Shown: positions 21,249 to 31,316 of the stretch, piece by piece | Layout of the letters: every line of letters begins with the position of its first letter | How positions within the stretch are numbered: position 1 is the first letter of the stretch | Assembly: GCA_021927905.1 (NCBI GenBank) | Contig: BLLK01000062.1 | Coordinates: forward strand, 992,001 to 1,056,000 | Origin: Chaetoceros tenuissimus | Lineage: Eukaryota; Bacillariophyta; Thalassiosirophyceae; Chaetocerotales; Chaetocerotaceae | DNA: 64,000 nt | Direction of reading: 5' to 3' | Program-made: the position numbers and the translations under genes | Notes under the pieces: model-generated | Told to the model about the DNA's origin: nothing | Seen by the model: only the letters and a program-made list of their open reading frames with translations | The model's database searches: none

Positions 21249-22567
21249 ATGAAACTATCTCTATCATTAGCATTTGTGACAATTCTCAGCACTGCGAATG
21301 GATTCTCCTTTGCTCCATCAAGAAGCTCTCGTGTCACATCATTATCCATGACAGCAACAGATGCTGCAACTGATTCTGACACACAATCCTCACCGGCAAC
21401 TAAGCCTAAGAAACTTGCTATCGTTACATTCGACCTTGACGATACACTGTATCCAGTGGCAACAGTCCTGGATGAGGCAAACTCTGCATTTGCCCGTGCT
21501 ATGAAAAACTTTGGATATGACGATATTCAACCTGAAGATATTGTCAAAACTGGAAAGAAGATCAGAGATGACATGGCTGAAGTTGACCCTGAAAGAAGTG
21601 CAGCTTTGACCCATACTGAAATTAGACGATTAGCGATTAGAGAGGAAATGGAGAAGATGGAATATGAGAGAAAGCTTCAAAGTTGTGCAGATGACTGGGC
21701 TACTCAGGTTAGCTCTCTTAGTCCTCTTGTTGTGCAGAATGCAAAGAAGTAAGTGATTTGGTTCAAGATATTGTTTTTCTTGATGTCGGACCATAGAAAG
21801 AGGTTACCATCATTAGTTATGTATGATTTTGACTTTTGTGAAATGCTAACCATTTTAATTATTTGTATTCCTTTAGGTGGGCAAAAACTGCAGTTTCACC
21901 ATCTGTAGTCGAAGCTGTATTGAATCAATGGGAAATGGAGCGTCACCACGGCGCAGAAAGACACTTGTACAGTGATGTTATGGATATGTTTGATCAAATC
22001 AAGTCAGAACACCCTAATGTCGTCATTGGAGCTGTAACCGACGGAAAGGCAAATCCACTGTTTATGACTTTTACACTAGCAAAGCATTTTGATTTCTGCA
22101 TCAACTGGGAAGATGACCAAGCTGGAAGAAAGAAGTTTTTCACAGATTTGAGTAATGTTGAAAAGGATGCTGATTTGAGATGGATCTACAGTGCAACAAA
22201 GGAGAAGGGAGAGGAATTAGTGAAGACAAACGCCGCCTTGAGAGGAGAGGATTACCCAGATCCAAATGTAGATTATGTATGGATACATGTCGGTGATGAC
22301 TTGGCTTTGGATGTAGGAGGAGCTGCGACTTGCGGAGCAAAGACTATATTGGCAGAGTTGGCAGATAAGCAGTACCATCAGACTGCTCGCCATAGATTTG
22401 AAAACTTTGATAATTCTGACAATCTTCCAGAATGGTCTACAACACCACAGAAGGAATTGAAGAGAAGACTTGAAATGAACAAGGCTGCTGAATCATTGGT
22501 TGACAAGAAGGTAGCATTTATTTCTCACATACCTGAAGCAATCAATAATATCTTGGAGGTTGAGTAA
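21249..22567 (+). CDS. HAD-superfamily hydrolase, plastid-targeted
   Basis: Phosphatase-like hydrolase of the haloacid dehalogenase superfamily; substrate unknown. Two exons, 21249-21748 and 21877-22567, make 396 residues. A signal peptide ends NGFSFAP (plastid type). Motif I FDLDDTLYP gives the nucleophile and general acid Asp pair; motif II GAVTDGKANP; motif IV VGDDLALDVGGAATCGAKTI gives the Mg-binding acids. Between them is a helical cap segment with WAKTAVSP and WEMERHHGAERHLYSD. Related stramenopile and plant proteins are annotated as generic HAD-like hydrolases. Confidence 0.88.
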
Positions 22568-22908
22568 ACAAAAAAGACTGCACTCCACAAACTTGTCTTA
22601 GAAATCACAACAAGAGGTCAGATCGAATTTATCAATTGTAAATATTTTTAATGAGATTTTTTATTTCTATAATGATCTTGTCTTTATCTACCTTGATTTT
22701 ATCGGAATCTTTAAAAAAATTCATCATGATTGTGTTTCTTTCAGTTTTTGATTTGAATGAAGACAAACCAAGTCTAATGTTTTGGGAATAGGAAATGGTT
22801 TCTAGACGCAATAATCTACAAGGAATACATGTGTGTAGAAAACCTAGCTATAATAATGTACATTTTTTACTCATTTCAGGCATATTTGCTTATTAATCTT
22901 TACTTTAC
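22568..22908. other. Convergent intergenic region, HAD / RPS13
   Basis: 341 AT-rich bases with the two 3' UTRs. No feature recognised. Confidence 0.4.
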
Positions 22909-23586
22909 TTATGCTACCATGGTAGAAGCAGTAGAAGACTCGTACTTCCAGTTAGCAGGGAGCTTTCTGGTGGTACGGTAGTATCTAGCAAGACGGTGGA
23001 TACGAGACTCGATAAGAATCAAACGGAACTTGGAGTCCTTGTCCTTACGGTTGCGCTCAAGATGCTTACGAACCTGTACAGCCTTCTTGATAAGCATGTA
23101 AAGATCCTCTGGAATCTCTGGGGCAAGTCCGTTAGCCTTAAGGATACGTACAATCTTCTGTCCAGTTACAGACCTAACCTGTGCGATACCGTTGGAATCA
23201 CGAAGGATAACTCCGATCTGAGATGGAGTAAGACCCTTCTTGGCGAGCTTGCATACGTGCTCCTCAACATCAGCAGCAGAAACCTTCAACCATGATGGTG
23301 GAGAGCGCTTGTATGGTAGAGCACTCTTAGAGATACCCTTTCCTGGTGCATGAAGACGTCCCCTAAAATTACAACGAAAACAGATTAGTTACTTGTACAA
23401 ATGAAGATTGTCACATCTTACCCATGGAGAGTGATCGACTAGCGCTGAAAGTAGTGTTATTCATTACTGTTTGAACTCCATTTCTTATCCGCATGCAGTG
23501 ACCGCTCATCCATGGTAGATGGCTTGAATTAAGTGTAGAAGGCAGTATTTACTTCATTTCCATGAAGGTACCACAGCAACTCACAT
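22909..23586 (-). CDS. RPS13: 40S ribosomal protein S13 (uS15), start codon split by an intron
   Basis: Small-subunit ribosomal protein. Exon 2 is 23362-22909 and encodes [20 protein letters not shown] through the typical [32 protein letters not shown] and [20 protein letters not shown]. The initiator Met is completed across the intron: exon 1 ends in AT at 23586-23585 next to a GTGAGT donor, and exon 2 begins with G after TTTTAG. Intron 23584-23363 is 222 nt. The joined product is 151 residues, exactly the length usual for eukaryotic S13. A nearer ATGG/GTAAG donor (about 23423) breaks the frame. Divergent from RPS4 with a ~285-base shared promoter. Confidence 0.93.
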
Positions 23587-23870
23587 TTTGTTTTGATATT
23601 CCTGTAAAAAGATAGAAAATGAATACTACGAAAGAGGGAGGTGGGAGGTGTGTGCGTGTAGTTAGAAGCAGTTAAAAAAAAAGGAATGAAAGTAAAAGGT
23701 AAATCTGGGGTGGGAAATATTTACATTCAGCCCCCTTTGTCCTAAATATTTATCCAACACGGATACCGTTTACCTATCATTTTCCATTTTCTTGTCTCCA
23801 CCCACCTCTCTTTGTAGACTTTCACCGTCATCTCTCACTCTTTAGTCACTAGCACAGGAAGTTAATCAAG
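23587..23870. promoter_or_regulatory. Shared divergent promoter, RPS13 / RPS4
   Basis: About 284 bases between the two split start codons; must supply both promoters. It has a purine/GT-rich stretch (23630-23690) and a pyrimidine-rich stretch just before the RPS4 start (23785-23840). Coordinated expression of two ribosomal protein genes is the likely point. Confidence 0.5.
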
Positions 23871-25012
23871 ATGTACGTCTAAGAATTATGATTTGAAAAT
23901 AATTAGAGCTTAGCTTGCTAACAATCGTAAAAGATTGTGGATTCTTCTACAATGTTGAGGGATTTTTCTCGGAAAAACATCACACCATCATGATGCCCAA
24001 GTCCTCGAAAACAACAGAACACCCAACATGAAAGAGGAAGAAGTCCACAATCTTATGCGATCTAACCTAAATGTTTGAGAGATGGTCTTATGACATACAG
24101 GTTAGGACAAGCGAAAGCAACAACTATAATGAGCAAAGTACACTTTTGGAAACGCTCTAGTTGGTCCGCAGCCCTCCAAACACCTTACTCACGTATTTTT
24201 TCTTTTTACTCGGAATTGATAGGCCAAACGGAAACAAGAAGCACCTCAAGCGTATCAATGCACCAAAGCATTGGGGACTCGGAAAGATGGGAGGAGTCTG
24301 GGCTCCAAAGGCTGGAGCTGGACCTCACAAGAAGCGTGAGTGTCTTCCTCTTGCTGTTATCCTTCGTGACAGACTTAAGTATGCTCTTACCAACAAGGAG
24401 TGCATGCAGATCTGTATGGAGAGATGCGTAAAGGTTGATGGAAAGGTACGCACTGACCAAAACTTCCCAGCTGGATTCATGGATGTTATCGAGCTTGAGA
24501 AGTCTGGAGATCTTTTCCGTCTTCTCTTTGATGTTAAGGGACGTTTCGTTCTTCACCGTGTATCCAAGGAGGAGGGATCCTTCAAGCTCTGCAAGGTTAT
24601 GAAGACTTTCATCTCCAAGAACAAGATCCCTGTTGCTGTAACCCACGATGGACGCACCATCCGTTACCCAGATCCAGATGTAAAGACCAACGACTCCATC
24701 AAGGTTGACATTGCTACCGGAAAGATGAGCGACATCATCAAGTTCGATCTTGGAGCTAAGGTATACATCACCAAGGGTCATAACGCTGGACGTATTGGAG
24801 AGCTTGTACACATTGAGAAGCACGAGGGATCCTTCGATATTGCTACCATCAAGGATACCAAGGGAAGCTCTTTCTGCACCCGTCTTGGAAACGTTTTCGT
24901 TATTGGAACTGGAAAGACCCCAGTTATCTCTCTTCCAAAGGGTAACGGAATCAAGAAGTCCATCATCCAGGAGCGCAACGAAGCTGTTGCTCGTGGAGAC
25001 ATCGAGATGTAA
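23871..25012 (+). CDS. RPS4: 40S ribosomal protein S4 (eS4), start codon split by an intron
   Basis: Small-subunit ribosomal protein with S4, RS4 and KOW domains. Exon 1 coding part is just AT (23871-23872) before a GTACGT donor; the 350-nt intron ends TTGATAG at 24222; exon 2 (24223-25012) begins with G, completing ATG, then [17 protein letters not shown]. The protein is 263 residues, the standard eS4 length. Motifs: [20 protein letters not shown] (S4 domain), [31 protein letters not shown] (KOW). Codon use is strongly biased to C-ending codons, as expected for high expression. The intron contains a structured segment listed separately. Confidence 0.94.
23931..24110 (+). ncRNA. Candidate structured RNA inside the RPS4 start-codon intron
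   Basis: Two hairpins are visible. The first closes 23931-23941 (AAGATTGTGGA) with 24044-24054 (TCCACAATCTT), 11 perfect pairs, extended inward by TTCTTC against GAAGAAG and by AATGTTG against CAACAT. The second pairs CTAACCT (24062-24068) with AGGTTAG (24099-24105), followed at once by GACA. Hairpin-hinge-hairpin-ACA recalls box H/ACA snoRNAs, which often sit in ribosomal protein introns, but I see no good H box and the first hairpin is too long. It may simply fold the long intron to approach its splice sites. Confidence 0.3.
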
Positions 25013-25212
25013 GGTCCTCCGAGTAAAGTAAAAGAAAATTGTACTGATAGTAAATATATTTAGAAATAGCTAGTAGAAAATCTTTTCAAATATAATATGC
25101 TAGCTTATTTCTTTCGATTCGCAAATGCCGAACACCTGTAAGAAGATGAGTATTGACCTTAGAAGCCTTGGACTACCGAAAAAAGAAAACATGAATTAGA
25201 TTTATTTCACTC

Positions 25213-25524
25213 TCATCTCTCACTGCTTCTGTTGAAATCAGCACGCAGTTCTTTCAAATACGCACTTTCTTCCTTCTTTTTTCCGATTGTCGCATTTGTA
25301 ATAACTAATCCCAAATATAAACCTATCCCAAACAACGCAAATGGTCTCAGTTTTTGAGCCATTGTCTTTTCTTGAGTAATTGGAGGTTTGGTATTGTTCG
25401 TCAAAGTCCTAGTAATATTGGTTTTAACTTGTACGCATCTTTTCATATGATGAAGCCTACGTGGCCATAAATACTGTCGCATATTATTGAAAGTTGAAAT
25501 TCCACAAATAGATGGTATATCCAA
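25213..25524 (-). CDS. Small single-pass membrane protein, unknown
   Basis: 103 residues from 25524, or ~49 from an internal ATG (MAQKLRPFAL). The N-terminal part is basic and lacks acids (RQYLWPRRLHHMKRCVQVK), like a mitochondrial presequence; then one hydrophobic helix FALFGIGLYLGLVITNATIG; then a charged tail KKKEESAYLKELRADFNRS. This layout suits a small inner-membrane assembly factor, but no family is recognised. Convergent with RPS4. Confidence 0.5.
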   Translation of the reverse strand: MDIPSICGISTFNNMRQYLWPRRLHHMKRCVQVKTNITRTLTNNTKPPITQEKTMAQKLRPFALFGIGLYLGLVITNATIGKKKEESAYLKELRADFNRSSER

Positions 25525-26081
25525 GCGATAGCGGTATATCTTTTGCTTTTAGCTTTCGTCGTGATTCCAACCAAAAGTGGAAAAAGTGTTGTTGAAAAAT
25601 TATTGGGTGATTGAAGATTGAAGGTGGTACTAATACTAACGTACGGTATGTTCGTTTACTCTTTACATGTTGACTTTTTGGAAGTAAATCTATGTACTAT
25701 TTTCATATCGGGTGTATTACTATTTACGAGTATGTATCATTTTCACTATTTTTACAAACCCAATGCAGTCTAGAATAGGCTACAACTTCTTTTCCTCAAG
25801 TGCCGAAATGTAGCAATCGCATACAATCGCATATTTTGCTTAGAGATATCCTATTGCAATTTTTCTTGAATCACGTGTGGAATTCTAAATTATAAAGTAT
25901 CCGTTTTGAAAAAAGATTTGCTTATTACTCGTATTTAATATACGAACTATTGAAAATGAGATTTCCCTACTAACCATTTACATTTTCTACTTTCCAAATA
26001 ATGAAAAGCTCACGATTCTAATCTCCAAGAGATTTCATTCTAAAAATAGACTAAAAAGTTGAAAAAGAATTCCAGGCAAAA
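25525..26081. other. Intergenic region, AT-rich
   Basis: 557 bases between the small membrane protein start and the p24 stop. AT-rich with no repeat, RNA gene or motif that I can support. Confidence 0.4.
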
Positions 26082-27077
26082 TTATAGGTATCTCTTGGTC
26101 TCAAAGAATTTCTTGAGATATGAAACCTGTGCCGCTGCAACGCAAATTAAAACAAGAGCTTCCAAAAGAGTCCACTTCATTACCATGGTAAATGTCTGCT
26201 CAACAATGTGTCTATGTGTTGCTTCTCTGTTTTTGATGTACTCTTGATGGTCCAACAATAAATCCATTTTATCAACAAGACTGTTACCCAAATCAACCAA
26301 TCGATCTCTTTGTATATCTGCTGCATTTCTGTCTGTGTCTTCTGTCTTTACATCCATCATTCTCGCAGCTTCGGTCCCCTCAAGTGGTCTCAGACGAAGG
26401 GTAAATCCAATTGTTCTGAGTTCACCATCGTGATTGTCATAATCGTAATTAGTCATATCATCTGGAACTGGATGTCCAGCTAGTTTATCCTTTTCCAGTT
26501 TTTTATCTTCTTCAGTTTTGTAACCCCCTGCTCCATTTCCAAAACAATAGTGAAATTTTCCAGCAGCGGTAAATGCGAAGCTATCTTCGGATTCACCGTA
26601 CTCATTGTGCCAAGTTACACGCTCAGTTTCATAGTCAAACAAAACTACTGTTACGGGCTTTGCAGAAAGATTATCATTCATCATATCATAACTACCACTG
26701 AATTATCAATATAAGGGAAACAAACATTTGTGAGATTGGCACTTTTCTGGCATTGTTGACGAGAGAGAAGCTTAATTTATGCATAGAATTTGAGTTCCAC
26801 ATTTGGATAACTGTCTCTCGAGTATCCAGGAAGAAATTACACATACAATTATATTGATTAACATGTCTTTCAACATGACCTTTGTAAAGGAACAACCACA
26901 TGGTTCCAATGAGAGAAGATATCCGACTTGTGTTACTTACGTGATGTGTGCTGGTTCATCTTTCGGCGTTCTAAAAGCAAAGCAAAATTCTTCTTCAGGA
27001 GCAAGGGTCACCGATAAAGTAGCAACAGTAGATGACACTAATTGTGCCAATAAGATGAGCCGAGTGGTGAAATTCAT
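26082..27077 (-). CDS. p24/TMED family cargo receptor (emp24/gp25L, GOLD domain)
   Basis: Type I membrane protein cycling between ER and Golgi in COPII/COPI vesicles. Two exons, 27077-26941 and 26697-26082, join in frame across a 243-nt intron to 250 residues. A signal peptide (FTTRLILLAQLVSSTVA) leads into the GOLD domain: EEEFCFAFRTP, TGSYDMMNDNL, then FHYCFGNG with the second conserved Cys. A coiled-coil stalk (residues ~180-215) and one membrane helix follow. The cytosolic tail SYLKKFFETKRYL has the FF (COPII) and basic (COPI) signals. An insert of ~25 residues in GOLD makes it a little long. Confidence 0.9.
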
Positions 27078-27413
27078 CTTGGTAATGTGGATATGTAGGA
27101 AGAAATAGAAATCCAGGCTGATGTGAAAGCAATTGAGTGCTCGTTGCTCTTCGCTTTTTTTTGTAGGACCGTTATCCAGAAATCCCCCTTCTGGAAGGGG
27201 GTGCCAATAAATCCAAACCGTTGAATGAAGAATTCGGTCTACTTTTCGATCGACATCTACTCTTATCGTACTTTTTACTTTTCTTTGATCTCTTTGATTC
27301 TTTACAGAATATATGTTCTTACGAGTATAAGGAAAACTTCAATTTCTGTTTCTTCAAAATAAACGATTTCAGAAAGTGGTCGCAACAATATTCTAGTCCG
27401 TCCCAACATTGAA
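27078..27413. promoter_or_regulatory. Divergent region, p24 / RING protein
   Basis: 336 bases. Contains a short GC-rich hairpin at 27184-27201: CCCCCTTC and GAAGGGGG with a 2-nt loop, followed by TGCC. Its sequence is related to the larger hairpin near 33542. Confidence 0.4.
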
Positions 27414-29085
27414 ATGCAGTTTCTGAATAATCTTTTCAACAATAATGAGCGTCGAAACAGACGAAATGCAAGAAATAGGTCAAATCCAAGCCAGACATCA
27501 ACTAGTCAGAATCGAGATAACAGAAATGCATCCACGAGTAATCCACAAAGGAATAATACAAATGCAAATGCAAACCGACCTCAACCTCCTCAAATGAATA
27601 ATCCATTTGAGTTCTTTCAACAATTTATGCATGAACCAGAACATGCTGCAGCTGCATTTGGATTTGGTGGAAATGGTCAAACGCATACACATGATCCTCA
27701 ACAGCCATCTAGGGCAGCACCACCTGCTGATACAAAGGCTATTCGTCAACTACCAGTTGTTTCTGTTTCTCCAGAAGACTTGGTAGATGAGAATAATCGT
27801 GAATGCTGTATTTGCTTCGAGGAAAACAAATTGCATGATAAAGTAATGCGCCTACCGTGTGCTCACATCTACCATCCAGTAAGTGACTTTGTTTGATTTG
27901 ACTGTTCTTGGTTTTCTACATTACACTAGCTAATATAATACTGAAAAGGCTTGTATCCAAGAATGGTTGCAGAGACACTGCACTTGTCCAGTTTGTAGAT
28001 ATGAACTTCCCACCGACAATGTGGTATATGAACGAGAACGGAAGGAACGAATGAAGAATCGTAAACCGCGTTACGCACAGTATGAATTGCACCGAATGTC
28101 CATGAAAGAATTGAAAGAATTATCTAAAAGATTAAATATTTCACTGCTGGGAGCTTTGGAAAGAAAAGAAATTGTTGAAACTATCCTTTCTTCAGGGAAA
28201 ATAATCATCATTGCTGCTCCAAAACCTGTCGAGTATGAATCTATTGAGACTTTGAGAGAAATGGGAGTAGGAAAGCTAAAACGTGCAATGACTGATGCAG
28301 GGGTTTTCTTCGACAGTAAAGATGTAGTAGAAAAGGAAGATATGGTGCAAATTTTCAAAAACTCGGGTCGAGTAATATTCCTGAATGAAAATAGGTGTGG
28401 ATCAAATAGTGCAACTGAGCATGGAGTGGATCCATATGGAAACTCGTATCATTCTTCTGAAAGCAGTACTCAACGAGACCGTAATTATGAGTTTGATGAA
28501 GAACTAGATGGATATGATGAACCTGTCGAACAAATCAAGAAGGCTAGAGTAGACGAAGATGGAAACTCAATTACCATGAGTACGTCAATGAGTGTTGCTA
28601 CTTCTAGCGATGTCCAGGATGAAGCAATGAGTGAAATAGAAACAGATCCATTGGAAGAATATCAACCATTGGAGCCAACCGCAAAAGATTGTGATGTTAT
28701 GGACACAACAGAAACAGAATCAGTACAGGAAACAAAAGCTGACGAAGCCACGTCTGCTGTGAATCTTTCAAATGATGAAACGCAGAATTTGACCACGAAC
28801 AATAAAGCAATATCAAGTGATTCTGGACTTCATGAGGAAAATAGCATTCATGAAGATATCGAGTCCATTCAAAATGACACTCAATCTAAAACAGAAGAAG
28901 TCAAACCATCTACTTCTTACACAATGGAAAAGTCTGAGCAGCCATCATTTGCTAGTAGAAGTATTAGTGAGTTGAAGCAGCTTGCTGAGTCACTTGACGT
29001 GGATCTTTCAAGTTGTATCGAAAAAAAGGAAATGGTAAATTTGATTATGAACGCTATCTCAAATAATTCAAATCAACCACGATAA
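27414..29085 (+). CDS. RING-H2 ubiquitin ligase with SAP-like repeats
   Basis: Two exons, 27414-27878 and 27949-29085, 533 residues; the intron falls inside the RING. N-terminus is Asn/Arg-rich and disordered. The RING-H2 runs ECCICFEEN...[27 protein letters not shown], with all eight Zn ligands. C-terminal to it are three short helix-turn-helix modules of SAP-like pattern: SMKELKELSKRLNISLLGAL, ETLREMGVGKLKRAMTDAGV and ISELKQLAESLDVDLSSCIE, each followed by a KKExV helix. The last is separated by a ~180-residue acidic low-complexity stretch. Likely an E3 ligase; SAP-like modules may bind DNA or protein. Targets unknown. Confidence 0.82.
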
Positions 29086-29270
29086 TTTATTACATTTATT
29101 TACACTGCGAAGTCCTAATATATACAATTTAATCTTAGAAATCATTTATAATGTATTAGTCATAAGAACATGTATACCCAATCTAAATACATGGCCCTTT
29201 GAATCCTTGTGCAGTCAAGCCTAGAAGTGGAAAGAAAATAATTGTGAGTATAAAAACGAAGGAACGTAAT

Positions 29271-30044
29271 CTATGAAACTGCTTGAGTTGATTCTTTCTT
29301 ACCTCCATCAATACCAAGGCACTGACCAGTAATGAACGAAGATGCATTCATCATCAGGAACAGAATAGGATCCACAATTTCTTGAATCTCTGCAATTCTT
29401 CCCATTGGTGTCCACTCATTGACCTTATCAAGCTGTCCTACATCATCCTTTAAGGCATCTTTCAACATGGGAGTCATACACATCCATGGAGCTACTGCAT
29501 TTACACGGATATTGTACTTCGCCCACTCACAGCTCAAGATTTTGGTATATTGAATAATGGCCGCTTTACTCAATCCATATGCGGCTCCTGTACCACTACT
29601 TTGAACACCAGCTGCGCTTGCAACATTGACTATAGACGCACTGCCAGTCTTTAACAGTGGTAACAAGTCTTTGCATAAAAAGTATGTGGAATCCACGTTT
29701 GTCTTCATAATTCTGTAGTATTCATCGTTTTCTTGATCTTCCATAGATTTGCGAACGTTCACACCCACGTTGTTCACTAAAACATCTACTTTGGGAAGAT
29801 TATCTTTGATAAATGTGACAAAGCGACTTCGGCCCTCTTCTGTTGATACATCACAATGGATACCAGACACTCTTGGATCATTCAAGGAAGAAATTGATTG
29901 CTTCAGTTGATCTAAGGAGTAGGAGCAAATTATGATCTTTGCTGGATCATGTTTCAGACATTCAACCACAACGCCATAGCCTATACCCCTCGATCCTCCT
30001 GTAACAACAATATATTTGTTCTGTAGGCTCCAACGATCACTCAT
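29271..30044 (-). CDS. Short-chain dehydrogenase/reductase (SDR)
   Basis: NAD(P)-dependent oxidoreductase of the classical SDR family, 257 residues, no intron. Cofactor loop TGGSRGIGYGV near residue 15; NNVGV; catalytic Ser in NVASAAG and the YxxxK pair in AAYGLSKAAIIQ; C-terminal INVDGGKK-type end (LGIDGGKK). Closest in character to tropinone-reductase-like or 3-oxoacyl-ACP-reductase-like SDRs; substrate cannot be told. No targeting peptide. Confidence 0.9.
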   Translation of the reverse strand: MSDRWSLQNKYIVVTGGSRGIGYGVVVECLKHDPAKIIICSYSLDQLKQSISSLNDPRVSGIHCDVSTEEGRSRFVTFIKDNLPKVDVLVNNVGVNVRKSMEDQENDEYYRIMKTNVDSTYFLCKDLLPLLKTGSASIVNVASAAGVQSSGTGAAYGLSKAAIIQYTKILSCEWAKYNIRVNAVAPWMCMTPMLKDALKDDVGQLDKVNEWTPMGRIAEIQEIVDPILFLMMNASSFITGQCLGIDGGKKESTQAVS

Positions 30045-30381
30045 GTTGATTTTATTCGTCTATGAAAGTTTATGAGGTGTTGAAGGATAATGATCTCATC
30101 GACATCTATCAATCAGTAAATCAGAGGAAGAAGGAAGATTTTTGACAACCCGGACGAACTCTAAATAAAATACTTTAGAACTTAGAAGAATGCTGCTTTC
30201 ATGGTAGTTTTTGGGATAATAACCTATAGCATGAAGAAAAAGAAGACAGAACGACAGAACAGGTCAATTCAATTTTAGAATTATCATCGGAATAGACTTG
30301 TATTTGGTAAAACTACTTCTTGATAGTGCTTCCTTAAACCATTTCGATCAACTCAGAATATTTCTTGTGATTACGTGCAAA
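30045..30381. promoter_or_regulatory. Divergent promoter region, SDR / SNF8
   Basis: 337 bases between divergent starts; no specific motif recognised. Confidence 0.35.
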
Positions 30382-31198
30382 ATGAGAAGGGGACGTGCAG
30401 GGATTGGCGGTCTGAAGAAAAAGAATGAAGAGTCTAAATTCTCAAAAAAGGCAGAAGAAATCAAAACATCTTCCTTAGAATCTGCAAGTAAGTGATGATA
30501 CCATATGTTGTAGTTAAAAGGAAATCGCATTGAATCCATACTGAACCTACCTATTAGTGCAGACAGTAAAAGAGCTGGAAGTCAAGCTTCGAAATTTTGC
30601 CGAGACTCATCAATCTAGTATTGCGAAAGATCCTGCATTTCGGCAAAAGTTTCTTTCCATGTGTGCACCCCTTGGCGTTGATCCATTGACAAGTAAAAAG
30701 TCATTTTGGAGTTTTCTCAATATGGGTAGTTTCTATCATGAACTAGCGGTAAAAGTAGCAGAGGTGTGCATTAGTAGCAGGTCTAAGAATGGTGGTATCA
30801 TGAGTGTGAAAGAAGTCAAGAATGTGTTGGTGAAGAGAGGCACCAAATTTCGTTTGAATGAGGTCGTTACAAAATACAGTGAAGACGACATCATTATAGC
30901 TATTGAAAAATTAACAAAACTCGGTTCAGGATTCAAAACCCTAAAGGTTGGAGAGCAAATGATGGTTGTTTCCGTTCCAACCGAGCTAGATAACGACCAT
31001 GTTCAGATTATTCAGGTTGCTCAAGATACTCAAGGTGGAATAACGAAATCTATGATTGCAAACACTATCGGTTGGAGTGAAGATAGAGTTACACGTGCCA
31101 TAGATTTACTGCTATCAGAGGGAATGATTTGGCTCGATCTATATGAAGGACTTGAATATTATTGGTTTCCATCAGTATGGAAGGATTCTACTGCGTAA
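30382..31198 (+). CDS. ESCRT-II subunit VPS22/SNF8 (EAP30)
   Basis: Core subunit of ESCRT-II, acting on endosomes in multivesicular-body sorting. Two exons, 30382-30487 and 30558-31198, make 248 residues, normal for the family. The start MRRGRAGIGGLKK is the typical SNF8 beginning; winged-helix domains follow with DPAFRQKFLSMCAPLGVDPL, KSFWSFLNMGSFYHELAVKVAEVC and the C-terminal WLDLYEGLEYYWFPSVW. Convergent with the RING-PDZ gene, 118 bases between stops. Confidence 0.94.
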
Positions 31199-31316
31199 CC
31201 GAAACAGACTGTAAACTATGGCCAGCATTTCGATTGGTCCTATCTTGATCTAGTAATGAATGTTATGATATTTTGCATGATTTTGAGATTTTTAAAAGAT
31301 GTACAAAAATTTCTAT

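Noticed and set aside
23423-23426. ATGG/GTAAGA as the first exon of RPS13
   Set aside because: Joining it to exon 2 gives ATG GGG GAC GTC and destroys the frame; only the AT|G split gives the 151-residue protein.
26692-26901. 69-codon minus-strand frame inside the p24 intron
   Set aside because: Lies wholly within the intron; splicing 26941 to 26697 reads straight through the GOLD domain.
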